Shown piece after piece: positions 19,156-27,951 of a stretch of 64,000 nt of DNA. The stretch is from JAOUEA01 sp963790335 (GTDB lineage Bacteria; Actinomycetota; UBA4738; HRBIN12). The stretch lies in NCBI GenBank assembly GCA_963790335.1, contig CAWBOB010000007.1, positions 544,488-608,487 of the forward strand, given 5' to 3'. The notes under the pieces are model-generated. The model saw only the letters and a list, made by a program, of their open reading frames with translations. It made no database searches and was not told where the DNA came from. Numbering within the stretch: position 1 is the stretch's first letter; the number at the start of each line of letters is the position of its first letter. Both the position numbers and the translations under genes were made by a program.

Positions 19156-20113
19156 TCAGGCCTGGCCGATGGGGTCGCTCGAGATGTCGCCGCGCACGGG
19201 CCCGAGCGACTCGCCGAGCTTCGCGGCGACGCGATCGATGCGCGCGAGGTAGGCGTAGATCTCGTCGCGCAGCTCCTTGGCCCGGTCGTTGAGGCCCTGC
19301 AGGTCGGCGAGCTTCCAGTGCTTGTCGAGGATCGGCCGCACCACCTGGTCGTGATGGATCCGCAGGTTGTAGATGCCCACCTGCGCCATGGCCTTGGCCT
19401 TCTCGCGGAACCCGGCGATGCCCACGCCCGGCATGGCGAAGTTCGTGATCTGGCGATGCATCGCCTCGACCATGGCGCTGGGGTCGAGCTCGATCGCGCC
19501 CATCGCCATGTCGCGGTAGAAGACGTAGTGCAGGTTCTCGTCGGTCGCGACGCGGGAGCAGAGCTTCTCGGCGGTCTCGTCGTCGGTGATGGCTCCGGTG
19601 TTGCGGTGTGAGATACGGGTCGCCAGCTCCTGGATGGTCGTGAACACGATGCCGTCGAGCGGCCCCTGCTCGCTGAAGGCCGGGTACCAGCCCGCCCATC
19701 GCCTGGTCCATGCGGCCGCGCTCGAGGATCACGGGGTCGACGCCGCGGGTCACGGTGAGGTAGTCACGGATCACGATCGCGTGGCGGCCTTCCTCGGCGG
19801 TCCAGCGCCGCACCCACTCGCCCCAGGCTTCCTTGTCGCCGAAGGTGCGCCAGAGCGCCAGGTGGTAGTAGGGAAGGTTGTCCTCGGTGAGCAGGTTCAC
19901 CTCGAGCGCCGTCTGGGCCACGTCGGGCAGGCGCGAGTCCGAGGCTTCCCACGGCTCCTTGACGAAGTTGCGGCCCTCTTCGTACGGAACGTAGTCGTGC
20001 GGCATCCACTCGGTGGTGGTGGCGACGTGGCGATCGAGCGCCGTTCCCACCTGGGGCATCAGCTCGTGCAGGATCGCTTCGTTCGAGAGCTGCTCGCCGC
20101 GGGGTGGGGTCAT
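19156..20113 (-). CDS. acyl-ACP desaturase (ferritin-like di-iron), frameshifted
   Basis: The N-terminal part has EVNLLTEDNLPYYH and RRWTAEEGRHAIVIRDYL, and the C-terminal part has RVATDENLHYVFYRDM. These are the E and two ExxH motifs that bind the di-iron centre in soluble acyl-ACP desaturases (DesA1/DesA2-like). The frame breaks near 19680, between the second and third motifs. ATG 20113 has GAGGAGCG 6 nt upstream. It introduces a double bond in acyl-ACP using O2. It is transcribed away from the FAD oxidoreductase/DUF1365/CFA operon, whose methyltransferase could act on the product. Confidence 0.87.
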
Positions 20114-20339
20114 GTGCTCGCTCCTCATCGTTCCGGTCGCCCGACTGTGGTGCATCGGTTCGGAACCGGAACCTCTGCAAGGGCGCTGCCACCATGACCG
20201 CTCTGCCCCGAGGGAGTAGCGGATCGCCCTCAAGGGTACAGCGTGGGGACCGCGAGCGTGCGCATGCCCCGCGACGGCGTGCATCCGAGCGGGTTCGGAG
20301 CGCGAAGAAGGTGTCGCACATCACGGATGGGAGCACACG

Positions 20340-21671
20340 GTGCGGATCGCGATCGTCGGAAGCGGCATCTCGGGACTCGGCGCGGCGTGGGCGCTCTCCC
20401 GTCAGCAGCACCACGTGGTCCTCTACGAACGCGAGGACCAGGCAGGCGGACACGCGAACACCCACGAGGTCGAGGATCGCGGGCGCATCGTGCCGGTCGA
20501 CACCGGCTTCATCGTCTACAACGAGCGGAACTATCCGAACCTGGTGCGGTTGTTCGAAGCCCTCGGGGTCGCGACCGAGCCGAGCGACATGTCCTTCTCG
20601 GTCTCCGTCGCCCGGGGCGCCTTCGAGTACCGGGCTCGCACGCTCGGCCTCGCGGCCCAGCCCTCGAACCTGGCGCGTCCCTCCTACCTGCGCATGGTGC
20701 GCGAGATCGTGCGGTTCAGCCGCGACGCCAAGGCGCTCGTGGGCGCGCCCACGACCGAGACGACCGGGGACTGGCTCGAGCGCACCGGGTACTCACCGGC
20801 GTTCCGTCACGACTTCCTGCTGCCCATGGTGGCGTGCATCTGGTCATCGAGCCTGCACGAGATGCTCGCGATGCCGGTGCGCACGATGGCGGCGTTCCTC
20901 GACAACCATGGGCTGCTCGACCTCGGAGACCGCCCGCAGTGGCGCACGGTCACCGGTGGAAGCCGCGAGTACGTCCGCCGGATCGTGGCGGGCATCGACG
21001 AGGTGCGGACCGGGGCGCCGGTGGTCTCGATCACGCGGGAAGGATCCGACGGCGTGCTGGTGCGAGATGCGACCGGACGCGTCGAGCGGTTCGACCACCT
21101 GGTGCTCGCGACCCACGCCGATACCGCGCTCGAGATCCTGGGCGGCGACGCCACGCGCGACGAGCGCCGGCTGCTCTCGTGCTTCCGGTACCAGCGCAAC
21201 GTCGCCGTGCTGCACCGTGATCCTGCGTTCATGCCGAAGCGGCGGCGGGCGTGGTCGAGCTGGAACTACCTCGCCCCCGAGCGGGTGCGATCCGCGAGCG
21301 GCGGCGATGGCGGCGTGTCACTCACCTACTGGATGAACCTGTTGCAGAACCTCGACACCGAGCGGCCGGTGCTCGTGACGCTGAACCCGTTCGATGAACC
21401 GCGCGATAGCACCGGCTCGTTCGTCTATCACCATCCGCAGTACGACCGAGCCGCGGTCGAGGCGCAGGCGGAGCTGTCCTCGCTGCAGGGCACGAGGCGC
21501 ACCTGGTTCTGCGGAAGCTACTTCGGACATGGATTCCACGAGGACGGGCTCCGGTCGGGGCTGGCCGTCGCGGCGGCGCTCGGCGCCCCGCCCCCATGGG
21601 CGCCTGATCACGACACGGTCGCCCGGCCCGATGCGACCGGCATCCCGGCGCTCACGGGCACACGACCATGA
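20340..21671 (+). CDS. FAD-dependent amine-oxidase-like oxidoreductase
   Basis: The protein has 443 residues. RIAIVGSGISGLGAAWAL is the N-terminal FAD-binding GxGxxG, and LYEREDQAGGHANT is the second nucleotide contact. The C-terminus TWFCGSYFGHGFHEDGLRSGLAVAAAL closes the FAD site. This subfamily is nearly always found with DUF1365 and a CFA-synthase-like methyltransferase, as here, where successive genes overlap by 4 bp. It likely oxidises a modified acyl chain or related lipid at the membrane. The GTG start gives a protein beginning exactly at the Rossmann strand. Confidence 0.92.
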   Translation: MRIAIVGSGISGLGAAWALSRQQHHVVLYEREDQAGGHANTHEVEDRGRIVPVDTGFIVYNERNYPNLVRLFEALGVATEPSDMSFSVSVARGAFEYRARTLGLAAQPSNLARPSYLRMVREIVRFSRDAKALVGAPTTETTGDWLERTGYSPAFRHDFLLPMVACIWSSSLHEMLAMPVRTMAAFLDNHGLLDLGDRPQWRTVTGGSREYVRRIVAGIDEVRTGAPVVSITREGSDGVLVRDATGRVERFDHLVLATHADTALEILGGDATRDERRLLSCFRYQRNVAVLHRDPAFMPKRRRAWSSWNYLAPERVRSASGGDGGVSLTYWMNLLQNLDTERPVLVTLNPFDEPRDSTGSFVYHHPQYDRAAVEAQAELSSLQGTRRTWFCGSYFGHGFHEDGLRSGLAVAAALGAPPPWAPDHDTVARPDATGIPALTGTRP

Positions 21672-22471
21672 ACAGCGGCCTCTTCGTCGGCACCGTGATG
21701 CACGAGCGATCGTTCCCCCGACGGCATCGGCTCTCGTACCGGGTCTGGTACCTGCTCGTCGACCTCGACGAGCTGCCGGAGCTCGACCGCCGTGTGACGG
21801 GGTTCGGACACAATCGCCCGGCGCCGGTGAGCGTGCACGACGCCGACCACGGCGCGCGCGACGGCTCGCCCCTTCGCCCCTGGATCGATGCACGGCTCGC
21901 CGAGGCCGGCGTCGACCTCGAGGGCGGCGCGGTGCGGTTGCTCACGTTCCCGCGCATCTTCGGCTACGTGTTCAACCCGATCTCGGTCTGGTTCTGCCAC
22001 GGACCCGATGACGACCTGCGTGCGATCCTCTACGAGGTCTCGAACACGTTCGGTGAATGGCACGACTACCTGGTGCCGGTCGCCCCCGGCGACGTGACCG
22101 GCAACGGCCGCGCGCGCAGCCTGCGAACCGTCTTCGACAAGCAGCTCTACGTCTCGCCCTTCATCGACATGGCCGCGAGCTACGACTTCACGACCCGCGT
22201 GCCCGACGAGCGGGTCTCGGTCGTGGTGCGGGAGACCGCGGCCGGCGGGCGGGTGCTGGTGGCGACGCTGGGTGCCACCCGCCGGCCGCTCACCGGGCGC
22301 GGGCTCGCATCGGTGCTCGCTCGGTACCCGCTGCTGACCCTGAAGGTGATCGGCGGCATCCACTGGGAAGCGGCGAAGCTGCGGCTCAAGGGCGCTCCCT
22401 ACCGCCGGCGGGGGGCGCCGCCTGCCTCGACGATGACCGTCGTCGACCATCGGGATAGGGTCGGCACATGA
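21668..22471 (+). CDS. DUF1365 family protein
   Basis: The protein has 267 residues. GTVMHERSFPRRHRLSYRVWYLLVDLDEL is the DUF1365 N-terminus, and RLLTFPRIFGYVFNPISVWFCH and DKQLYVSPFIDMAASYDF are its other conserved blocks. No biochemical role is established. It always travels with the flanking oxidoreductase and methyltransferase and overlaps both by 4 bp, so the three products are made together and probably act in one lipid modification. Confidence 0.93.
   Translation: MNSGLFVGTVMHERSFPRRHRLSYRVWYLLVDLDELPELDRRVTGFGHNRPAPVSVHDADHGARDGSPLRPWIDARLAEAGVDLEGGAVRLLTFPRIFGYVFNPISVWFCHGPDDDLRAILYEVSNTFGEWHDYLVPVAPGDVTGNGRARSLRTVFDKQLYVSPFIDMAASYDFTTRVPDERVSVVVRETAAGGRVLVATLGATRRPLTGRGLASVLARYPLLTLKVIGGIHWEAAKLRLKGAPYRRRGAPPASTMTVVDHRDRVGT
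22456..22461 (+). promoter_or_regulatory. -10-like hexamer TAGGGT before the CFA-type gene
   Basis: TAGGGT lies 6 nt before ATG 22468, inside the end of the DUF1365 gene. It could give a separate leaderless transcript for the methyltransferase. Confidence 0.35.
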
Positions 22472-23658
22472 ACGGGCTGGCCGGGGCCGCCGAGCGACGC
22501 ATCCTCGAGATCGTGGGGAGCCGTGTGCGCGCAGGGCGGGCATCGATCACGCTTCCCGACGGCACCCACCGCACGTTCGAAGGGCACCACCCTGGCCCCG
22601 CTGCACACGTGACGCTGCACCGCTGGCGGCCGCTTCGGCTGGTGACGACGACGGGCGCGATCGGACTCGCCGACGCGTACGTACGCGGCGACTACGACGT
22701 CGACGACCTCGAGGCGTTCCTGGAGCTCTGCGCCCTGCACCTGGAGCCCGCCTTCCACGAGCCGGTGCCGGGCTGGCTGCATGCGCTGGGCCGGACCGCA
22801 TGGAAGCTGCTCGGCGACCCCGCGCGCCCGCGTGGCCCCCTCACCGACATCGTGCAGCACTACGACCTCGGCAACGAGTTCTACGGAGCGTGGCTCGACG
22901 AGACGATGACCTACTCCTCGGCGGTGTTCGCACGCGACGACATGACGCTCGCCGAGGCGCAGCGCGAGAAGTATCGGCGGCTCGCAGCCACGACAGGCGT
23001 GCAGCCGGGCGAGCGGGTGCTCGAGATCGGGTCGGGCTGGGGCGCGTTCGCGGTCTACCTCGCGACGGAGCTCGACTGCCACGTCACGACGGTCACGATC
23101 TCGAAGGAACAGCACGAGTACGTCGAGAAGCTCGTCGTCGAGCACGGACTGGTGGATCGTGTGGAGGCCCGCCTGCAGGACTTCCGTCTGGTCGACGGTA
23201 CCTACGACCGCATCGTGTCGATCGAGATGATGGAGTCGGTGCCCCAGCGGCTCTGGCGGCCCTTCTTCCGACAGCTGCGTGACCGGGTGCAGGCGCACGG
23301 CTCGATCGGACTCCAGCTGATCGTCGTCGCCGACCATCACTGGCGCGACTCCGACGAGCATCCCGACTTCGTGCGGCGCTACATCTTCCCTGGCGGGCAG
23401 GTGCCCTCGCCGTCGGTGCTGCACGATCTCGCGTCGGAACATGGCTTCGTCTGGCGTGAGGACCGCGGCTTCGGCGCCTCGTACACGCGCACCCTCGCCG
23501 GATGGCTCGAGGCGTTCGACGCCGCGTGGCCGAGCATCGAGCGGATGGGCTTCGACGAACGGTTCCGGCGCATGTGGCGCTACTACCTCGCCTACTGCGG
23601 AGCGGGATTCGCGAGCGGACGCACCGACGTTCGCCAGATCGTGCTCGACCCCGTCTGA
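22468..23658 (+). CDS. cyclopropane-fatty-acyl-phospholipid synthase family methyltransferase
   Basis: The protein has 396 residues. The SAM site is RVLEIGSGWGAFAVYLATEL near 183-202. VQHYDLGNEFYGAWLDETMTYSSAVF and TVTISKEQHEYVEKL are CFA-synthase signatures, and YIFPGGQVPS is the bicarbonate-loop region. Such enzymes add a methylene or methyl group to the double bond of phospholipid acyl chains. The divergent desaturase could make the substrate. Whether the product is cyclopropane, methyl-branched or a furan precursor cannot be read. Confidence 0.93.
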   Translation: MNGLAGAAERRILEIVGSRVRAGRASITLPDGTHRTFEGHHPGPAAHVTLHRWRPLRLVTTTGAIGLADAYVRGDYDVDDLEAFLELCALHLEPAFHEPVPGWLHALGRTAWKLLGDPARPRGPLTDIVQHYDLGNEFYGAWLDETMTYSSAVFARDDMTLAEAQREKYRRLAATTGVQPGERVLEIGSGWGAFAVYLATELDCHVTTVTISKEQHEYVEKLVVEHGLVDRVEARLQDFRLVDGTYDRIVSIEMMESVPQRLWRPFFRQLRDRVQAHGSIGLQLIVVADHHWRDSDEHPDFVRRYIFPGGQVPSPSVLHDLASEHGFVWREDRGFGASYTRTLAGWLEAFDAAWPSIERMGFDERFRRMWRYYLAYCGAGFASGRTDVRQIVLDPV

Positions 23659-23795
23659 GGAGCCTGGCGCGCGCCGACCCTTGTCGGAACGCACCCTCAC
23701 GCCGAGCGGGGGTTGACACGTCCGCGGTCGGCGGTGAAAGCTCGTGGTCAGCACGGTGGCCCCCCGAGCGAACCGTGCCCGAGGGGAAAGGATCG

Positions 23796-24458
23796 ATGAT
23801 GAGCGATCGTGGATCGTCGTTGCATCAGGACGCACGCACGAAGAGCCGCGGCAGGATCGCGGTCGCCATACTGCCGGTCGTCCTGCTCGTCGGGCTCTTG
23901 GCCAGCACCGGTCCAGTGGCTGCCGGCGAAGGCGAGGAGCCGCCGGGTGACTCCGACAGCGGAGTGTTCGGCCCAGGTGAGTCGCTGACGACGGTGCGCG
24001 GCAGCGCCTCGAATCCAGTCAACCGCGACGACCCCTTCGCGATCGAGCTGACGAACGTCAGCGACGGGGTTCTGGTCGGAACCATCGAGGAGGATGAGTG
24101 TGACGGCTCGCAGCCCGAACCCCTCTGCAGCCAGCCGAGACTCGGGGGTAAGGCGGGAGACTTCCAGTTCACGCCGTTCGTTCCGCCGTCGGAGACCGCA
24201 GAGGTGTACGGCGGCGAGGGTCCGGCCGAGCCGGTCGTGATCGCGAAGCTCTTCTACAACAAGAACCTCGTCCGCCGAGCCGACGGGCTGAGGATCCTCT
24301 ACGAGAAGATCTTCGGAGGACCGGTGGTTCGCCTGCCGAACTGTGATGACGACGGCGATGGTCCGACCACCGAGTGCTACAGCGCGAGGAAGCTCGGCAG
24401 TGGCGACCAGGTCATCCGCATACCGCTGCAGTTCGACCCGAGGTTCACGCGCGGCTGA
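23796..24458 (+). CDS. secreted hypothetical protein
   Basis: The protein has 220 residues. A signal or anchor helix lies at about 20-42 (IAVAILPVVLLVGLLAS), followed by an acidic linker and a predicted beta-rich domain with four Cys (CDGSQPEPLC and a later CDDDGDGPTTEC). I recognise no family. The paired Cys and export signal suggest a disulfide-bonded extracytoplasmic protein. GAGGGGAAAGGA precedes the ATG, and TTGACA at 23713-23718 is a possible -35. Nearest downstream is a tRNA-Leu on the other strand. Confidence 0.7.
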   Translation: MMSDRGSSLHQDARTKSRGRIAVAILPVVLLVGLLASTGPVAAGEGEEPPGDSDSGVFGPGESLTTVRGSASNPVNRDDPFAIELTNVSDGVLVGTIEEDECDGSQPEPLCSQPRLGGKAGDFQFTPFVPPSETAEVYGGEGPAEPVVIAKLFYNKNLVRRADGLRILYEKIFGGPVVRLPNCDDDGDGPTTECYSARKLGSGDQVIRIPLQFDPRFTRG

Positions 24459-24475
24459 ACGTCTCGGATCGCGGG

Positions 24476-24559
24476 TGCCCGGGGTGGGGGTCGAACCCAC
24501 ACGCCCTTTCGGGCCGGCGCTTTTAAGGCGCCTCCGTCTACCGATTCCGGCACCCGGGC
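24476..24559 (-). tRNA. tRNA-Leu (anticodon UAA)
   Basis: The acceptor stem is GCCCGGG/CCCGGGC with discriminator A. The anticodon stem-loop GGCGC-CTTAAAA-GCGCC places TAA at the anticodon. A long variable arm (CCCGAAAGGG region) and the T arm GGGTTCGACCCC complete a class II tRNA of 84 nt. CCA is not encoded. Confidence 0.95.
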
Positions 24560-24607
24560 CGCGATCGATGGTAGCGGTCGGGCGGCCGGCCTCGCAGCGG
24601 TGGCTCG

Positions 24608-24613
24608 TACCAT
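24608..24613 (+). promoter_or_regulatory. -10 hexamer TACCAT of add
   Basis: TACCAT lies 6 nt before ATG 24620, between the tRNA and the gene. Confidence 0.5.
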
Positions 24614-24619
24614 CGGTGC

Positions 24620-25615
24620 ATGCGAGATCTGCGCACCCTTCCGAAGGCAGAGCTGCACGTGCACCTCGAAGGGGCGATGCGCATCCCGACCGTGCTCGAG
24701 CTCGCCGATCGCAACGGCGTATCGCCACCCGCAGGGCTCCACAGCGAGCAGTGGCGCTTCGACGGTTTCCTCGACTTCATCGATCAGTACATCGCGCTCT
24801 GCGGCCTCATGACCGAGCTCGACGACTTCCGGCGACTCGGTGTCGAGGTCACGCAGGACCTCGCCGCCAACGGCGTGCGGTACGCCGAGGCGGTGTTCAC
24901 GCCGGCGGCGCATGCTGCGGCGTTCGGTGACGACTGGACGTCGCCGATCGAGGCGCTGCTCGACGGCCTCGCGGCGGGCGAACGCGAGCACGGCACCATC
25001 GTTCGCGTCACGCCCGACGTGGTGCGCGATCTCGGTCTCGCGGCGGCGGAGCGGACGCTCGAGGTCGCTCTGAAGTTCGCCGGCGCCGGCGTGGTCGGGC
25101 TGAACTGCGCCGGGAGCGAACGCAGCGACATCACCCCGTTCGCCGACGTCTTCCGCAGGGCCAAGGATGCAGGGCTCCGATCGGTGCCACACGCCGGCGA
25201 GTGGGCCGGACCCGAGAACGTGTGGCAGACGCTCGAGCACTTCCTGCCCGACCGCATCGGGCACGGCGTGCGCTCGATCGACGATGCCCGGCTGGTGGAA
25301 CGCCTCGCCGCCGACGCGATCCCGCTCGAGGTCTCCCCCGTCTCCAACGTCGCGACCGGCGTCTACCCGTCGCTCGAGGCCCACCCGTTCCTGCGTCTGC
25401 GCGAGGCAGGCGTGATCGTCACGCTGAACTCCGACGACCCGCCGATGTTCGGAGCGTGGCTCACCGACGTCTACGAGGCGGCCCGTTCGGCCTGGCACCT
25501 GTCCGACGAGGAACTCGCCGAGCTGGCCCGTCAGAGCGTGCGGTCGTCGTTCGCCGGTGAGGGAACGAAGGCCGCGATCACTCGCGACATCGATACCTGG
25601 CTCATTACGGCCTGA
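24620..25615 (+). CDS. add: adenosine deaminase
   Basis: The protein has 331 residues. Zinc ligands and catalytic residues are in place: KAELHVHLEGA (two His), SVPHAGEWAG (His, Glu), DRIGHGVR (His) and VTLNSDDPPMF (Asp pair). It deaminates adenosine and deoxyadenosine to inosine forms in purine salvage. Bacterial members of this size include true Add as well as relatives acting on modified adenosine or aminodeoxyfutalosine, so the exact substrate is inferred. It appears to be transcribed alone from a leaderless promoter. Confidence 0.9.
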   Translation: MRDLRTLPKAELHVHLEGAMRIPTVLELADRNGVSPPAGLHSEQWRFDGFLDFIDQYIALCGLMTELDDFRRLGVEVTQDLAANGVRYAEAVFTPAAHAAAFGDDWTSPIEALLDGLAAGEREHGTIVRVTPDVVRDLGLAAAERTLEVALKFAGAGVVGLNCAGSERSDITPFADVFRRAKDAGLRSVPHAGEWAGPENVWQTLEHFLPDRIGHGVRSIDDARLVERLAADAIPLEVSPVSNVATGVYPSLEAHPFLRLREAGVIVTLNSDDPPMFGAWLTDVYEAARSAWHLSDEELAELARQSVRSSFAGEGTKAAITRDIDTWLITA

Positions 25616-25696
25616 CCCGCGACCCAACCGCTTGGGTGCTTGCATCGAGCACATGGTCCCGTAGCCTCGCGCCTGGGCCTGCAGACACCCTCAGGC

Positions 25697-27046
25697 ATGC
25701 CGATAACCGCCGCAGAGACCATGACGACGTTCCTGACCGACCTCGACCTGCATCCGCTCGACGGGCTCGCGGTGCGCATCCGCGATCGCTCGGCGACCAC
25801 GGCCGTGATCGGGCTGGGCTACGTCGGGCTGCCGCTGCTCGTCGGCATGCACGGAGCCGGATTCCGGGTGATCGGTGTCGACGCCGACCGGCGCAAGATC
25901 GACGGGCTGCGATCACGCCGGTCGCACATCGGCGACCTCTCGGACTCCGCGATCGGGGCGCTGGATCGAGCGACCTTCGACGCCGACCCCGGTGTGCTCG
26001 CCGAAGCCGACGTGATCGTGCTCTGCCTGCCGACCCCGCTCACCGACGGTGCCCCCGACCTCTCCATGGTGCTCGAGGCGGCCGAAAGCGTCGCGCGGCA
26101 CCTGCGGCCCGGCATGCTCGTGGTGCTCGAGTCCACCACGTACCCCGGCACCACCGAGGAGTTCCTTCGGCCGATCCTGGAGCGGACCGGCCTGCGCGCC
26201 GGGCTGGACTTCGCCCTCGCCTACAGCCCCGAACGCATCGATCCCGGCAACCGCGACCACGGGCTCGCCACCACCCCGAAGATCGTGGCGGGACTCACCG
26301 CCCGGTGCCGCGACCTCGCGTTCTCGTTCTACTCGGCATTCGTGCAGACCGTCGTGACGACGTCGTCGCCGCGGGAGGCCGAGATGGCCAAGCTCATCGA
26401 GAACACCTACCGCCAGGTGAACATCGCGCTCGTCAACGAGCTGGCGGTGCTCGCCCGCGACCTGGGGGTCGACATCTGGGAGGCGCTCCGCGCCGCGGCG
26501 ACGAAGCCCTTCGGCTACCAGCCGTTCTGGCCCGGCCCCGGCGTGGGCGGGCATTGCATCGCGATCGACCCCACCTACCTGTCCTGGCGAGCGGGCCAGC
26601 AGCTCGGCCACCGCGTCGAGTTCATCGAGCACGCGAACGAGGTCAACAACCGCATGCCCGACTACGTGGTCACGCGCATCGGCGAAGCCCTGAACGACGC
26701 CGGAAAGCCGATCAACGGCTCGAAGGTGCTCGCGGTGGGGGTGGCGTTCAAAGCGGGCGTCGACGATCTGCGCGGGTCACCCTCGCTCATGGTGCTCGAG
26801 CGGCTCGCCCGCCGCGGAGCCGTGGTTGCCTACCACGACCCGCTCGTCCCCGTGTGCACGATCGAGGGCGAGGAACACCGCTCGGTGCCGCTCGACGCTT
26901 CCACCGTCGGGAACCACGACATCGTCGTGCTGCTCACCCCGCACCGGGGCCTCGACGTGCACGCCCTCGTGAGCTCGGCCGCCATGGTGTTCGACGCGCG
27001 CGGGGTCACCGTGGGGATCGACGCCCCCCACGTCGTGCGGCTCTGA
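25697..27046 (+). CDS. nucleotide-sugar dehydrogenase (UDP-N-acetylhexosamine 6-dehydrogenase type)
   Basis: The protein has about 449 residues from ATG 25697; ATG 25721 is equally possible. TAVIGLGYVGLPLLVGMHGAG is the NAD-binding start and GVGGHCIAIDPTYLSWRA holds the catalytic Cys. ENTYRQVNIALVNELAVLA and GVAFKAGVDDLRGSP are the linker and C-terminal domain motifs. SPERIDPGN is seen in WecC/WbpA-type enzymes that oxidise UDP-ManNAc or UDP-GlcNAc to the uronate. It would feed a surface polysaccharide, but no polysaccharide cluster is in the window. TAGCCT at 25662-25667 is a likely -10. Confidence 0.9.
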   Translation: MPITAAETMTTFLTDLDLHPLDGLAVRIRDRSATTAVIGLGYVGLPLLVGMHGAGFRVIGVDADRRKIDGLRSRRSHIGDLSDSAIGALDRATFDADPGVLAEADVIVLCLPTPLTDGAPDLSMVLEAAESVARHLRPGMLVVLESTTYPGTTEEFLRPILERTGLRAGLDFALAYSPERIDPGNRDHGLATTPKIVAGLTARCRDLAFSFYSAFVQTVVTTSSPREAEMAKLIENTYRQVNIALVNELAVLARDLGVDIWEALRAAATKPFGYQPFWPGPGVGGHCIAIDPTYLSWRAGQQLGHRVEFIEHANEVNNRMPDYVVTRIGEALNDAGKPINGSKVLAVGVAFKAGVDDLRGSPSLMVLERLARRGAVVAYHDPLVPVCTIEGEEHRSVPLDASTVGNHDIVVLLTPHRGLDVHALVSSAAMVFDARGVTVGIDAPHVVRL

Positions 27047-27074
27047 CCGTTCGGCGCCGGAGGGCCGCGGGAAC

Positions 27075-27938
27075 CTACGCCGGGCGCTCTTCGACCGTGA
27101 CGGATTCGATGTAGACAGCCTCGGTCGGCACGCTCTGCTCGCCGGGGATACCCGGGTTCTCGGTGCCCTGGATCGTGCCGATCCGCTCGACGACATCGAG
27201 CCCCTTCGTCACCTCACCGAAGATCGTGAACTCGCCCGCCGCTCCCCCCGGGTCGAGTTGCGGAGTGGGCGCGAGCGTCACGAAGAATTGGCTGCCGTTC
27301 GTGCCCGGCCCGCTGTTCGCGAATGCCACCAGGCCCGCCGTGTCGAACGTCTGCTGCGGCGACGTCTCGATCTCGTACTGATACCCGGGCCCACCCGAAC
27401 CGTCGCCGACCGGGTCCCCTCCCTGGATCACGAACCCCTTGACGATGCGGTGGAAGGTGAGCCCGTCGTAGAAGCCCTTCCGAGCGAGGAAGTCGAAGCT
27501 GTTCACGGCGACCGGCGCGATGTCGGGCCGCAGCTCGATCGTGAAGTCACCGCACGATGTCTCGACCGTCGCGAGGTAGGTCGCTTCCGCGTCGATCGTC
27601 ATCGGTGGCGGGCCGTTGAACTGCGCTGTCGGCTCGGCGGCTCCCTTCGGCGCGGTGGCGCCGCAGGCGACCTCTGCGGGCGGCTCCACCGCCCGGAGCA
27701 CCGTGCCCGAACGGGTGCCAGGGGCTCCGGTCGGTTCGGCCGAGGCGCTCGTGCTCGCCCTGGCGTCGCCGTCGTCGTCGCCGGTGAGGATCGTGTATCC
27801 GGCGACCAGCAACCCGAGCCCCACGATGCCGCCCACCACACCCACGGTGAGGTCGCGGCGGCGCTTGGCGGCTTTCCGCTCGGCCTGACGGCGCGCCGCC
27901 AACTTCGCGAGCTGCTTGTCCCTCGTGCGACTGGGCAT
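27075..27938 (-). CDS. membrane-anchored cyclophilin-type peptidyl-prolyl isomerase
   Basis: The protein has 287 residues. A basic N-terminus (QLAKLAARRQAERKAAKRRR) is followed by one membrane helix at about 31-51, a low-complexity linker, and a cyclophilin domain from about 115. FHRIVKGFVIQGGDP and NSGPGTNGSQFFVTLAPTPQLD contain the active-site Arg, Phe and Gln. It speeds proline isomerisation in exported proteins on the outer face of the membrane. This anchored layout is common in Actinobacteria. Its start lies 13 nt upstream of the stop of... no overlap with the DUF501-Ppx gene, which is transcribed ahead of it on the same strand. Confidence 0.93.
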   Translation of the reverse strand: MPSRTRDKQLAKLAARRQAERKAAKRRRDLTVGVVGGIVGLGLLVAGYTILTGDDDGDARASTSASAEPTGAPGTRSGTVLRAVEPPAEVACGATAPKGAAEPTAQFNGPPPMTIDAEATYLATVETSCGDFTIELRPDIAPVAVNSFDFLARKGFYDGLTFHRIVKGFVIQGGDPVGDGSGGPGYQYEIETSPQQTFDTAGLVAFANSGPGTNGSQFFVTLAPTPQLDPGGAAGEFTIFGEVTKGLDVVERIGTIQGTENPGIPGEQSVPTEAVYIESVTVEERPA

Positions 27939-27951
27939 GTGGCCGCAGAGG

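Noticed and set aside
23713..23741. Full sigma-70 promoter for the secreted hypothetical gene
   Set aside because: TTGACA is clear, but no acceptable -10 lies 16-18 nt downstream, so it is only mentioned with the gene.
22399..23835. A 478-codon minus-strand frame over the CFA-type methyltransferase
   Set aside because: It is an antisense shadow of a gene with clear SAM and CFA motifs.
24377..25654. A 425-codon minus-strand frame over tRNA-Leu and adenosine deaminase
   Set aside because: It runs through a tRNA and opposite a gene with all catalytic motifs; composition is that of a reverse frame.
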